Shown: positions 24,699 to 32,535 of the stretch, one piece after another
Numbering within the stretch: position 1 is the stretch's first letter
How the letters are laid out: every line of letters starts with the position of its first letter
IMG/VR virus record: IMGVR_UViG_3300044614_002529
Location: 1 to 53,769 of that record
Strand: one strand, 5' to 3'
DNA from: a virus
DNA length: 53,769 nucleotides
Notes under the pieces: model-generated
The model's input: only the letters and a program-made list of their open reading frames with translations
Database searches by the model: none
Told to the model about the DNA's origin: nothing
Translations under genes and position numbers: made by a program

Positions 24699-25631
24699 TC
24701 AAGCTGTGCAAGTCCACCCCTTGTGCTGATTACTTTTCAGATTGGCAACTTGGCTCAAACATGACCTCTTTAATTTTTGATCTGGAAACATTTTTGCTAA
24801 CTCGGCACAGGATTTTTGAAGCACTTGCCCATGGACCGGGTGGTGCCAATCTCTAGAAATATTCCCCTTGTGTCTTTTCGAAGAGTTTTTATTTTCTAAA
24901 AGTCTCCAACCCTTATAGTGAAAGAGTTTATGATTAGCGACGAGACTGAGAGCACTAGAAAAAAGTCTTTTTTCTGGAAACATGTTAATTAGATCTGTCA
25001 AAGACTTTTGCAATATGGCTCCGTGAACAGGGTGAAACCAGTCTCTTGGCTTGTAAAACGGACTTTTTTCTCCTCGGCGATTAATTTTTCTTTGAGACTC
25101 AGACATTTTTCTTTTAGAAGAGTCTGTATGCTTTTTACCAGTCATATGGTTTTTCTCTCCTAGCAAAGCTTCAGATATTTTACGTTTATTTTCCTCTGTG
25201 TGTTTTTTCCCATACATTGGGTTGTTTTCCCCAGACAACGCGATTGAAATTCTCTTTCTGTGCTGTTTTGATTTAGTTTTACCTTTACGTGTTTTAGACA
25301 TCTTTTTTCTGGCATCCTCTGAACAGGTTTTCCCTGTAGAATCAAAGTAAAATCCTGTTGAAGTTGCACGAGATTTGTTGGCAAAAATAGGATTTTTAGC
25401 TACATTGTTTACTCTGTGTAACTCTATTTCATTCTGCAAGGCTTCCTCTCTCGATGAATAAACTTCTAGGATTGCTTTACCTATAGGTTTAAAGGATACA
25501 TCTGTATATGATTCCAGATATGGATCTGTTTCAGGGGTCTTATCAGCAGGGCATTTTCTATACCCTATATATAATCTACCAAATGGATCAAAGGATACAT
25601 AGGTATACCAAATACTTTCTTTAGACCGCAT
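24699..25631 (-). CDS. GIY-YIG-type homing endonuclease with NUMOD3 motifs
   Basis: A 310-aa selfish endonuclease. The N-terminus has WYTYVSFDPFGRLYIGYRK, a degenerate GIY-YIG core (YTY...LYIG, then Arg), and later NEIELH with a possible catalytic Glu. Residues about 130-185 contain NUMOD3 DNA-binding motifs (GENNPMYGKKHTEENKRKIS and a second copy with GEKNHMTGKKHT). The C-terminus has two tandem ~50-residue modules, each opening DW.HPVHG and closing HKGW, likely DNA-binding. The DNA is more AT-rich than its neighbours, a sign of lateral arrival. It lies in the gap between the 25637 gene and the next late box, without disrupting either. Confidence 0.85.
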   Translation of the reverse strand: MRSKESIWYTYVSFDPFGRLYIGYRKCPADKTPETDPYLESYTDVSFKPIGKAILEVYSSREEALQNEIELHRVNNVAKNPIFANKSRATSTGFYFDSTGKTCSEDARKKMSKTRKGKTKSKQHRKRISIALSGENNPMYGKKHTEENKRKISEALLGEKNHMTGKKHTDSSKRKMSESQRKINRRGEKSPFYKPRDWFHPVHGAILQKSLTDLINMFPEKRLFSSALSLVANHKLFHYKGWRLLENKNSSKRHKGNISRDWHHPVHGQVLQKSCAELAKMFPDQKLKRSCLSQVANLKSNQHKGWTCTA

Positions 25632-25636
25632 AGTTT

Positions 25637-25966
25637 TTAAATTAGTCGGATCTTTAAAAGATTTCCTGTACGATACATCCCACCCACCGGCACGGCTGGT
25701 GTTGCCGCTGCTGCGGCAGCGTCATCAACAAAATCCCGGAGACCTGTGAAATCGATACGGGAAAACGCCACAGCGGTTGTGCCGTTTACGGTACGGGCGA
25801 TACCATCCGCGCCAACGTAGTAAAGTGATTGAGCCGGTTCGTTAAGAAATAATTCTCCCCGTTTCGCTGCGCTCGCATTGTTGTTGTACAGTCCCTGTAC
25901 GTATTGTTGGTTGTGGGTGACGTCAGCGGTAAACCGGACGCCCCAACGGGGGAGTGGGACAGGCAT
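25637..25966 (-). CDS. Small virion protein, 109 aa
   Basis: Not recognised as a named family. The reading frame runs upstream past the late box, so the start is taken as the ATG at 25966 (MPVPLPRWGVRFTADV), 27 nt after the box. It contains KRGELFLNEPAQSLYYVGADGIARTV and ends with an Ala-rich segment and VGGMYRTGNLLKIRL; a closing GGMYRTGNxLKIRL is seen in other small phage virion proteins. Late-box control and its position near the hub operon support a structural role. Confidence 0.7.
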   Translation of the reverse strand: MPVPLPRWGVRFTADVTHNQQYVQGLYNNNASAAKRGELFLNEPAQSLYYVGADGIARTVNGTTAVAFSRIDFTGLRDFVDDAAAAAATPAVPVGGMYRTGNLLKIRLI

Positions 25967-25991
25967 GGGCGGCAGGGTGGGTACTTCTATC

Positions 25992-26020
25992 TTGCTTTCA
26001 ACGGGCAAAAGTCGTATGAT
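25992..26020 (+). promoter_or_regulatory. Possible sigma-70-like promoter of the nucleotide kinase gene
   Basis: TTGCTT and TATGAT (26015-26020) are separated by 17 nt and lie about 24 nt before the kinase ATG. The -35 overlaps the opposite-strand late box. The match is moderate and the TGN element is missing. Confidence 0.35.
25994..26003 (-). promoter_or_regulatory. Putative late promoter box (copy 6)
   Basis: The minus strand reads CGTTGAAAGC then AAGATAGAAG, 27 nt before the chosen ATG of the small virion protein. Confidence 0.7.
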
Positions 26021-26043
26021 ACGGTTTCTATGCTAACGGATCC

Positions 26044-26634
26044 ATGGAAACGATTATTGTTCTTGGTGCGGACCGGGTTGGTAAAACCACGGTAATAAGA
26101 AATACAAGCGAACAGCTTAAGGGGTACGGATCAACTATTACAATCGCACACTTCGGTGCGGTGAACTCGAAATCCCACTCACCTGTCCAGCAGTTCACTG
26201 ACTTTATCGGGTCGTACGACAACCGTGCATGTGATTTTCTCATTTTTGACCGGTTTGTCTCTGATACATTGTTCTATGAACCGTATCGGTATCAGCTTCC
26301 ACCTATCCCCCATGCCTATGCGAGCGAGGTGGAATCGATGCTGATTGAGGTGTCAGAACGTCTAGATATCGTGCTAATTAACCATGCCTGGAACGATGAC
26401 ATGGTAGAACGACATAGAGATGAAATTGTCGCTGAGAATCCTGGCTGTACAAGTTACTGGATAAATGCGCAACTAGAAAAACGACGTGCTGAGCACGAAG
26501 CGTATTACGAGTTTACACGCAACTATTTAAGCAATACGACAATCGTTCCCCAAAGTTCTGTTCATTACCTTGACGGTGACCTGTACAGTGATGATATCAA
26601 TTTATCATATTGCGACGGACTCGAAATCCCCTAA
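26044..26634 (+). CDS. P-loop deoxynucleotide/thymidylate kinase-like protein
   Basis: A 196-aa P-loop kinase. The Walker A motif GADRVGKTT is at residues 8-16, directly after the first beta strand, and FLIFDRFVSDTLFYEPYR (about 65-82) contains the DR...Y motif of thymidylate and deoxynucleoside kinases. A later Arg-rich stretch (EKRRAEHEAYYEFTRNY) may be the lid/base. It probably phosphorylates deoxynucleotides for phage replication. A preferred substrate cannot be read from the sequence; a polynucleotide kinase is an alternative. It begins at ATG 26044 (GGATCC just upstream) and is not preceded by a plus-strand late box. Confidence 0.68.
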   Translation: METIIVLGADRVGKTTVIRNTSEQLKGYGSTITIAHFGAVNSKSHSPVQQFTDFIGSYDNRACDFLIFDRFVSDTLFYEPYRYQLPPIPHAYASEVESMLIEVSERLDIVLINHAWNDDMVERHRDEIVAENPGCTSYWINAQLEKRRAEHEAYYEFTRNYLSNTTIVPQSSVHYLDGDLYSDDINLSYCDGLEIP

Positions 26635-26637
26635 ATT

Positions 26638-26647
26638 CGTTGAAAGC
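26638..26647 (+). promoter_or_regulatory. Putative late promoter box upstream of a short terminated transcript (copy 7)
   Basis: CGTTGAAAGC is followed by AGTATAGGAAGG. The next recognised gene, phoH, starts 104 nt later, while an intrinsic terminator lies between. This is the only copy not placed 20-35 nt before a convincing gene; a weak GTG frame starts at 26670, 22 nt away. Confidence 0.6.
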
Positions 26648-26695
26648 AGTATAGGAAGGACAGATCAGTGTGATTCACGACCTGCCAAAATTCCC

Positions 26696-26734
26696 ATGGG
26701 CGTACGTACACATTGTGTGCTGCGCCCATTTTTT
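26696..26734 (+). terminator. Intrinsic terminator between the kinase and phoH
   Basis: ATGGGCG (26696-26702) pairs with CGCCCAT (26723-26729), with a further inner pairing of ACAC with GTGT, followed by six T residues (26729-26734). It ends the kinase transcript, and also any transcript starting at the late box at 26638. Confidence 0.82.
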
Positions 26735-26751
26735 GTATCTACACCAATTAC

Positions 26752-27510
26752 ATGGCCAAAGCACGGACGCGGAGAGAAAAGGTAACCGAGGCATCGGTAC
26801 CCGGATACGATGAAATCGCGTATGGGATCCCTGCGACACGGGGTGACGGGCTTCACCCCGTCCACCCTATGAACGATAGCCAAAAGGAAGCGATGGACCA
26901 TTTAAGGAATAAGACTCTAACTATTCTTACCGGCCCACCTGGAACCGCGAAAACGTTGTTATCAGTTTACGTCGCATGTGAACGGCTGCAAAAACGGCAA
27001 ATCGATAAGATTTATTACATTAAGCCGATTGTCGATACGCCAGGTGAGAAGGGCATAGGATATTTGCCCGGATCAGAGATGGAAAAACTTGAACCTCACC
27101 TGGCCTCTTTGCGTGACGCATTGAGTGTGTTTATGGCAAAAGGAAAGGCGGACTATTTGGTTGATAAAAAAGTTATTGAGTTTCTGCCCATCGAACACCT
27201 ACGCGGCCGGTCACTTCATCGTTGTATGATTATTGCCGACGAGATGCAGAATGCGACAAGCCATTCGGTTCTTACCATTCTCTCCCGTCTTGGTGACCAT
27301 AGCACTATCGCGTTACTCGGAGATGTAATCCAACGTGATCTGGCCAACCGGTTTGGTAAAGACGGACTATCAGATGCCGCCCTACGACTATCTCACCTAA
27401 ACGAATTTGTCGGCCATGTTGAATTCGGCATGAACGACATTGTACGGTCTGAATTTGTCCGCAACGTTATTTTGTCATATCGCGACCTTTACGAATCAAA
27501 GGCTGCGTAG
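26752..27510 (+). CDS. phoH: PhoH-like P-loop ATPase
   Basis: A 252-aa PhoH-family protein, a near-universal marker gene in cyanophages, with suggested roles in RNA metabolism or the response to phosphate limitation. Walker A GPPGTAKT is at 61-68; the family signature GIGYLPGSEMEKLEPHL at 101-117; Walker B MIIADEMQNAT at 159-169; GDVIQRD at 190-196; VRSEFVRN at 231-238. The start ATG at 26752 gives MAKARTRREKV; no clear ribosome binding site is seen. A terminator precedes it, so its own promoter is not obvious. The 3' end overlaps the opposite-strand 72-aa gene by 44 nt. Confidence 0.92.
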   Translation: MAKARTRREKVTEASVPGYDEIAYGIPATRGDGLHPVHPMNDSQKEAMDHLRNKTLTILTGPPGTAKTLLSVYVACERLQKRQIDKIYYIKPIVDTPGEKGIGYLPGSEMEKLEPHLASLRDALSVFMAKGKADYLVDKKVIEFLPIEHLRGRSLHRCMIIADEMQNATSHSVLTILSRLGDHSTIALLGDVIQRDLANRFGKDGLSDAALRLSHLNEFVGHVEFGMNDIVRSEFVRNVILSYRDLYESKAA

Positions 27511-27685
27511 CGGCAGAGGGAACGAAAAGGCCAGCCGTGAACATCCATCGGTCTACACACTGATTAGGATCAAACGGCCCCTTTGTCCAGTTTGGGATCT
27601 CACAAGCGGACAAAAATGCTAAACAAAATATAAGTTCTCCGGCCAAAAACCACACGCTCTCAAATATGCTAGTTTTGTTACCCAT
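27467..27685 (-). CDS. Small membrane or lipoprotein-like protein, 72 aa
   Basis: Not a recognised family. The N-terminus SVWFLAGELIFCLAFLSAC is a hydrophobic segment ending in a possible lipobox (LSAC), which suggests membrane anchoring; a simple transmembrane segment is the alternative. The ATG at 27685 lies 20 nt after a late box (with AGAGGGA between), which is the main reason to accept this short gene. It diverges from the 1047-aa virion gene and overlaps the end of phoH by 44 nt. A late small membrane protein might act in lysis (spanin- or holin-related), but nothing proves it. Confidence 0.6.
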   Translation of the reverse strand: MGNKTSIFESVWFLAGELIFCLAFLSACEIPNWTKGPFDPNQCVDRWMFTAGLFVPSAATQPLIRKGRDMTK

Positions 27686-27705
27686 TACGTGTATCCCTCT
27701 ACCCC

Positions 27706-27723
27706 GCTTTCAACGTTGAAAGC
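27706..27723. promoter_or_regulatory. Divergent late promoter boxes fused into an 18-bp palindrome (copies 8 and 9)
   Basis: GCTTTCAACGTTGAAAGC is a perfect palindrome. The minus copy (27706-27715) is followed by GGGGTAGAGGG and the 72-aa gene. The plus copy (27714-27723) is followed by CATATAGAATAG and the 1047-aa gene. The two copies overlap by the central two bases. Confidence 0.78.
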
Positions 27724-27750
27724 CATATAGAATAGTATATTGTCTGTAGC

Positions 27751-30700
27751 ATGGCGACTCGTGTAGATAGGGCTTCTGGTCTTTCAACCCTTAACGAATC
27801 GAGTCTGCTTAGGAGATTTAGACTCCGGTCGCCTAGAAAAGAAGGCGAAGCTAATTTTATTGGCCTAAAACGGTCAGAGGCGTTGGCTGATATCGACGAT
27901 CCGGCTAAAGCCCTGAATAATTTGCTAGGGAAAATCTCTCTGCTCGATGCGGCGGAGCGTAATTTGTACAACGGACCATACGATGCAGTAGATTGGAGTG
28001 TTACTAGGGACTTTATTGATGAGGAAATCGATAAACAGTTTTTACTTCCATTAGCCGGAGCGAGTATTGGTGGAGGGTCTTTAGGTAGTCAGGTATCCAG
28101 AACACCCAGGATCCGAATCGAAGACCGAATCAGTATCGCGAACTCGTTTGTGGGTGAAGGAAGCTACCCAGGTATCCATAGCGGTCCGGACGCCAGATTT
28201 TATCGCAATCCTCAACCTGTTAGACTAGGGTATATTAAGTTCAGTTTTTCTGGCAGTGCGGTAACGGTTAGCGTTTTAAAAAAACCTGATAAGACTACAA
28301 ACCTACTAGTATCAGAAATCTTGGGCCAGTTGTCCAGTGTTGTTGTTGACTTATCCGGGTATGAAGTAACTAATGAGGTAGTAAATCTATCCGGATCAAA
28401 TATTTCACTACGTCTTACGTCTGTCGGATCGGCTTGGGTGGTCGAGGAAGGACTAGAAGCGTTGACGAGTATCAGGAATATCCTGGGTACAACGCAATTC
28501 AACAGTACTTACTTTCTTTTAACTCGGCCGTATTCGATTATTAACTTGCCTGGGTGGTATACAGGAAGTCCAGGATCTAGCGAACCTGATAATATCGATC
28601 AGAATACGTCAGCCATGGTCTTACGGAGCGAGGCGGGTATTACGTATCCGTTTATCTCTCGTGGTTATTGGTATAGTCGTGGATACGTTGAGGGACGCTG
28701 GACGTCAACAGAACAAAGTCTAGTTGGAGGTAACAACGTTACCGAAGACTCTAATATGCGTTGGTTTAACAACCCTTCTCCACTTCGCGGCGAACAGTAT
28801 AATTGGGGGGTTAGATGGGATGGATACTTGCGAATCGGACCTGGGACATATGGATTCCAAGTTCAGACAAATGTCGATGTAAAAATTGACATTGCTACAG
28901 GTGCAGTAAGCCCATACTGGGTAAACGTTTTTGATACAAAAAACAATTCGGCAAAAGAGTCGGAAGAGGTATATATTTCTAGCGCAACTTTTAACACAAA
29001 TGGTGTCGATAGTCGGTTTAAATACATCACCGGTCCTGGAGTAAATGACTGGATAGGGTATGTCCCTATTACCATCCGTATGTTCCGTGGAGGCCCAGAC
29101 AAAGCCGATAAAGGCATTAATATTCCTAACGAGCCAAACTTATTTATCAAAACCACAAATGTACCTAGCGTAGTCAATTACTACGCGGAAGATCACGTAG
29201 TTGTATTGTCTGGCACTGACGGGTCGTGGAATGTTACTGGTTCGACTATTGGTAGATTAATCACCATACTGCAGAACTCTAGTGCTTCTGTAAATTACAA
29301 ATTAATCTCCAAAGGTACGAGTTTTCTGGTTACACCGGTAACCATAGCTTTGTCAACTAACGGGACAACAGTTACCAGTAGTACTACTGGACTTGTGGCA
29401 GATACTTATACCTTACGTATTTCTCCTAATCGTACCGGAGCGTTTACGGATAATTTAGTCGCATTATGGAAAGGACGTATAGCATCTCCTGGTCCTGGTC
29501 AAACGACTTACGCCAGCCTGGTAAACGGGACGTATAGCCCGGATGCACAAAAGCTGAATTTCGACTCGCGTCCGGATTGGTGGAAAATTACTGAAGGCCA
29601 TCCGTTTGATCGTAGCGTGGCACTATCAGATCAAAATACCCCCCTAGACGGTATAGTCGCGAGCGGATTTCGTGGGGTTTTGAAGTCTGATGCTCCAGGA
29701 GTGGGTCTGTACGGGAACGGTGCGGATCCGGTTGTTTACAGTTCTCGTCCTAATATTATTCTTGGAGAGGGGAGGTATGAGGTAGGTGACGAAGTTGGCT
29801 CGAATTATATTGGACTATTACTCGAACCGAACGACTTAGGAGAAGGTGGAAAACTAATCGTTAACGCACTTCCAATCAACAATGCGACGTTTTCTGCTGC
29901 TAATAGGCTTGATGCGAACGATTTAGGAGGTGATCCAAATCACAAAACCGAGGCGTTTGATAATCTTACGCCGAAGGTTGCTAGGTTGTATTTGTGGAAT
30001 CCCGCAACACCTGACGGCAACCAAAATAAATACTACCTGAGCAGCGATCTGACAACTATTTCCGCCTCCGACGATCCTACAACCCTTGGCTTGCCCGCAT
30101 TCTCCTCCCCTGATTGGCTTTCCCCTATTACTGTCACAGCGACTTCTGTCGCAGATAATCTTGCATTTACTACTAATCCGCTTGGATTTGTCGCACCGTT
30201 AACTTTATCGGTAGAGAAAGTAACTGTGAACGTGGGTGGTACGGGTTATAATATCCTGGCGTTCTCAACAACTCTTCAATCGATTCTTATCGGTGGATCT
30301 GAAGTAGCATCGTTTAGTGGTAAATATGTCAAGTTTTACAATGAGACCGATCTGGCATTCCAGTACAGTCTGGTTGATACTGGAGAAAGCCTTTCTTTCT
30401 CCGATGTACTTAAACTTACTTATGATACAAATTTTAATGCGGCATTGAGTGAGATACCAAAACCACCATCAGATCGAGTTACACCGTTTGGCTTTGATCT
30501 ACCAGAATATGGTGGCGGTCTTTGCTACCCGCCCTATGCAATTAATAACCCATTGCTGTCAAGCATAGCAATTAACGACTCGAACCTGTATAACTCAAAG
30601 CCAGTAGGAAACTACGATGTGTTTTGGGGAGACCATACGAAGAGTGACTTAGGGGGATATTCGCTAACTATAACTGAAAAACTCGAGTTCAGTTCAACAA

Positions 30701-30894
30701 ATATTGCAAGTGTGGTCAGTATGTTGACTCCCACCGAACTATTAGATACCGCCCTTAATTCTTCAGACTATAGTCACCGTCTTCGCATTGACATTGCTCT
30801 TGACCCGGACCTGTATGATCCGGATCAGATTGAGCATATAGGCAATGGGGAAAAAGTTAAAGATTCGTACTATGCATATGTGCAGCTCGGTTAA
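27751..30894 (+). CDS. Large virion protein with PA14-like domain
   Basis: A 1047-aa protein, probably a fibre or baseplate appendage. Residues about 290-465 resemble a PA14/GLEYA carbohydrate-binding fold: VRWDGYLRIGPGTYGFQVQTNVDVKIDI is the typical strand pair (...G.L....G.Y.F...SDDG..L.IDG), followed later by VPITIRMFRGG. The N-terminal 100 residues are charged and helical (KRSEALADIDDPAKALNNLLG). Several beta repeats follow, with valine/threonine-rich strands. The start is ATG 27751, 27 nt after the plus late box. Its stop codon overlaps that of the converging 546-aa gene (TTAA shared). PA14 domains bind glycans, so host-surface binding is a reasonable guess. Confidence 0.65.
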   Translation: MATRVDRASGLSTLNESSLLRRFRLRSPRKEGEANFIGLKRSEALADIDDPAKALNNLLGKISLLDAAERNLYNGPYDAVDWSVTRDFIDEEIDKQFLLPLAGASIGGGSLGSQVSRTPRIRIEDRISIANSFVGEGSYPGIHSGPDARFYRNPQPVRLGYIKFSFSGSAVTVSVLKKPDKTTNLLVSEILGQLSSVVVDLSGYEVTNEVVNLSGSNISLRLTSVGSAWVVEEGLEALTSIRNILGTTQFNSTYFLLTRPYSIINLPGWYTGSPGSSEPDNIDQNTSAMVLRSEAGITYPFISRGYWYSRGYVEGRWTSTEQSLVGGNNVTEDSNMRWFNNPSPLRGEQYNWGVRWDGYLRIGPGTYGFQVQTNVDVKIDIATGAVSPYWVNVFDTKNNSAKESEEVYISSATFNTNGVDSRFKYITGPGVNDWIGYVPITIRMFRGGPDKADKGINIPNEPNLFIKTTNVPSVVNYYAEDHVVVLSGTDGSWNVTGSTIGRLITILQNSSASVNYKLISKGTSFLVTPVTIALSTNGTTVTSSTTGLVADTYTLRISPNRTGAFTDNLVALWKGRIASPGPGQTTYASLVNGTYSPDAQKLNFDSRPDWWKITEGHPFDRSVALSDQNTPLDGIVASGFRGVLKSDAPGVGLYGNGADPVVYSSRPNIILGEGRYEVGDEVGSNYIGLLLEPNDLGEGGKLIVNALPINNATFSAANRLDANDLGGDPNHKTEAFDNLTPKVARLYLWNPATPDGNQNKYYLSSDLTTISASDDPTTLGLPAFSSPDWLSPITVTATSVADNLAFTTNPLGFVAPLTLSVEKVTVNVGGTGYNILAFSTTLQSILIGGSEVASFSGKYVKFYNETDLAFQYSLVDTGESLSFSDVLKLTYDTNFNAALSEIPKPPSDRVTPFGFDLPEYGGGLCYPPYAINNPLLSSIAINDSNLYNSKPVGNYDVFWGDHTKSDLGGYSLTITEKLEFSSTNIASVVSMLTPTELLDTALNSSDYSHRLRIDIALDPDLYDPDQIEHIGNGEKVKDSYYAYVQLG

Positions 30895-32531
30895 ATAGTA
30901 AGGATTTTTGCATCTTTAATTACTCCGTTGTCGGAGTAAGAAAATAGAGGCCAGGAGTCTACTATTCCTCGGATGTTGTAAGATACTGTTAGTGTACGGT
31001 GATAAACAAATCCCCCGTTATTGGGGCTTGCGGAGTTTGAAAGATTCTGTACCAGAGTTCCAAGTGTCGTATTAAATCCACGTACCGAATTCGTACTAAC
31101 AGGCGTACCAGGTTTATAATACCCAGCACTAATACTGTACTTGTTATCTCCAGATTCTGAAGCGGATACGACTGAACCTGATGCGAATTTAGTCAGAATC
31201 GGGCTAAGGTAGTTTCGTCCACTTTGGCTAAAAAACGGCTTATCGTCTGTGCTGAATACGCGTTGATACTTTTCACCAGTATATAGCCATATTCCCGGCA
31301 TTGCAACTCCGTCAATACGAACTTGGCCACGTTCATTTGTTTGATCGCGGAGGTCAAAGAATGTAATTGCGGGGTCGTCTATTACTCCGTCCGGGTCACG
31401 GAATATTACTCGGTAGTCGGATTGAACGTTTAGACCTTTAAATCGATTATACGTAAACCCAAGCTCTGTATCTTCTGACTGAATTTTTACGTTCTGTACA
31501 AACCTCGGCAGGCTGTTTTTTATAGCTTCGATAGAGTCAGAAATCGACCGTATGTTGCCAGATAAATTAGCTCCAGGCTCGTAACCACTGCCGTATTGAT
31601 AAAACTGCGAGCGGCCGTCCAACTTATATAGCTGTACAAGGTTTTCGGAAGAGAGCGTGTCAAGGCGGCTAAGGCGAAGCCCGGGAGTAGAAAGGGCTGG
31701 GAAGGATTGAATAGAATCATAGACAGATCCTAAGTAAACCCAGTCGTCGGATTTTTCGTCGTATAGAAAAAATCCATCCTGGTTAGCCGATTTTACAGTG
31801 TATAGGTACCTTTCGTTTAACAGCAATGCGGAGTACCCCAAACTACCAGAGCTGTACGTACTGTGATGTAATGAGTTCGCTGTATACCGTAAACACTTGT
31901 CTTCTTCCGGATTGTCTTCAGGCCCGCATGCAGGGATGGGCTGTAAGTACTCTCCAGGTACGTAGCCAGTACCGCCAGACACTAAGATAACAGTACGGGA
32001 TAACGTCCCATTTGCATTAACCGTGACTTGCGCTGTTGCATTAGACGCACCGGAACTTAACCCGAGCAGGTTAATAGTTACAGTGGCTGGATAGGAGAGT
32101 TCAGTGCCTGCTGGATTCTTGGCTTTGTACTGCGAACCGGAACTCGATACACTAAGGTTTACGATTTTATCCGTATCGGATATAAAAATTGGCGCACCGG
32201 TGGGAGGGTTAATTCCGCGCTGATCGAATAGTATGCCAGATATACGATCAAACCATATTTTATTTTCGCTAGAAAATGTGTAAGAGTCGGTTACAAAACG
32301 GGTCCGGAGTACTTCGTTACCGTTTCCGTCTTTAAATGGTTCGTTTACCAAACCACGTAATTGATTAGCTGAGATTAAACTCGCAGAGGATATGGTCGAC
32401 TCTAGCCGGTTAGCATATGCAAAGAGGTTAATATCCTCCTGAATTTGCGGACCGTATAGTTTCTGTAACGCATCTGTTGCATTTAACCCGTCCTCAGACA
32501 GGTTATATTTAGTGTAAAGACCTGCGGACAT
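30891..32531 (-). CDS. Virion protein, 546 aa
   Basis: Not recognised as a named family. Beta-rich, with an N-terminal helical part (ATDALQKLYGPQIQEDINLFAYANRLESTI) and SGGTGYVPGEYL near residue 185, a Gly-rich strand-turn motif like that in the 239-aa virion protein. It is encoded 4 nt after the leucine-rich-repeat gene on the same strand and shares its late box. Its 3' end converges with and overlaps the 1047-aa gene by 4 nt. Probably a partner of the LRR protein in an adhesion structure. Confidence 0.75.
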   Translation of the reverse strand: MSAGLYTKYNLSEDGLNATDALQKLYGPQIQEDINLFAYANRLESTISSASLISANQLRGLVNEPFKDGNGNEVLRTRFVTDSYTFSSENKIWFDRISGILFDQRGINPPTGAPIFISDTDKIVNLSVSSSGSQYKAKNPAGTELSYPATVTINLLGLSSGASNATAQVTVNANGTLSRTVILVSGGTGYVPGEYLQPIPACGPEDNPEEDKCLRYTANSLHHSTYSSGSLGYSALLLNERYLYTVKSANQDGFFLYDEKSDDWVYLGSVYDSIQSFPALSTPGLRLSRLDTLSSENLVQLYKLDGRSQFYQYGSGYEPGANLSGNIRSISDSIEAIKNSLPRFVQNVKIQSEDTELGFTYNRFKGLNVQSDYRVIFRDPDGVIDDPAITFFDLRDQTNERGQVRIDGVAMPGIWLYTGEKYQRVFSTDDKPFFSQSGRNYLSPILTKFASGSVVSASESGDNKYSISAGYYKPGTPVSTNSVRGFNTTLGTLVQNLSNSASPNNGGFVYHRTLTVSYNIRGIVDSWPLFSYSDNGVIKDAKILTI

Positions 32532-32535
32532 TAGA

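Noticed and set aside
26670-26813. 47-codon GTG frame with a plausible ribosome binding site after the late box
   Set aside because: It runs through the terminator and its second half is phoH in another frame; kept only as a possible leader peptide in the findings, not as a gene.
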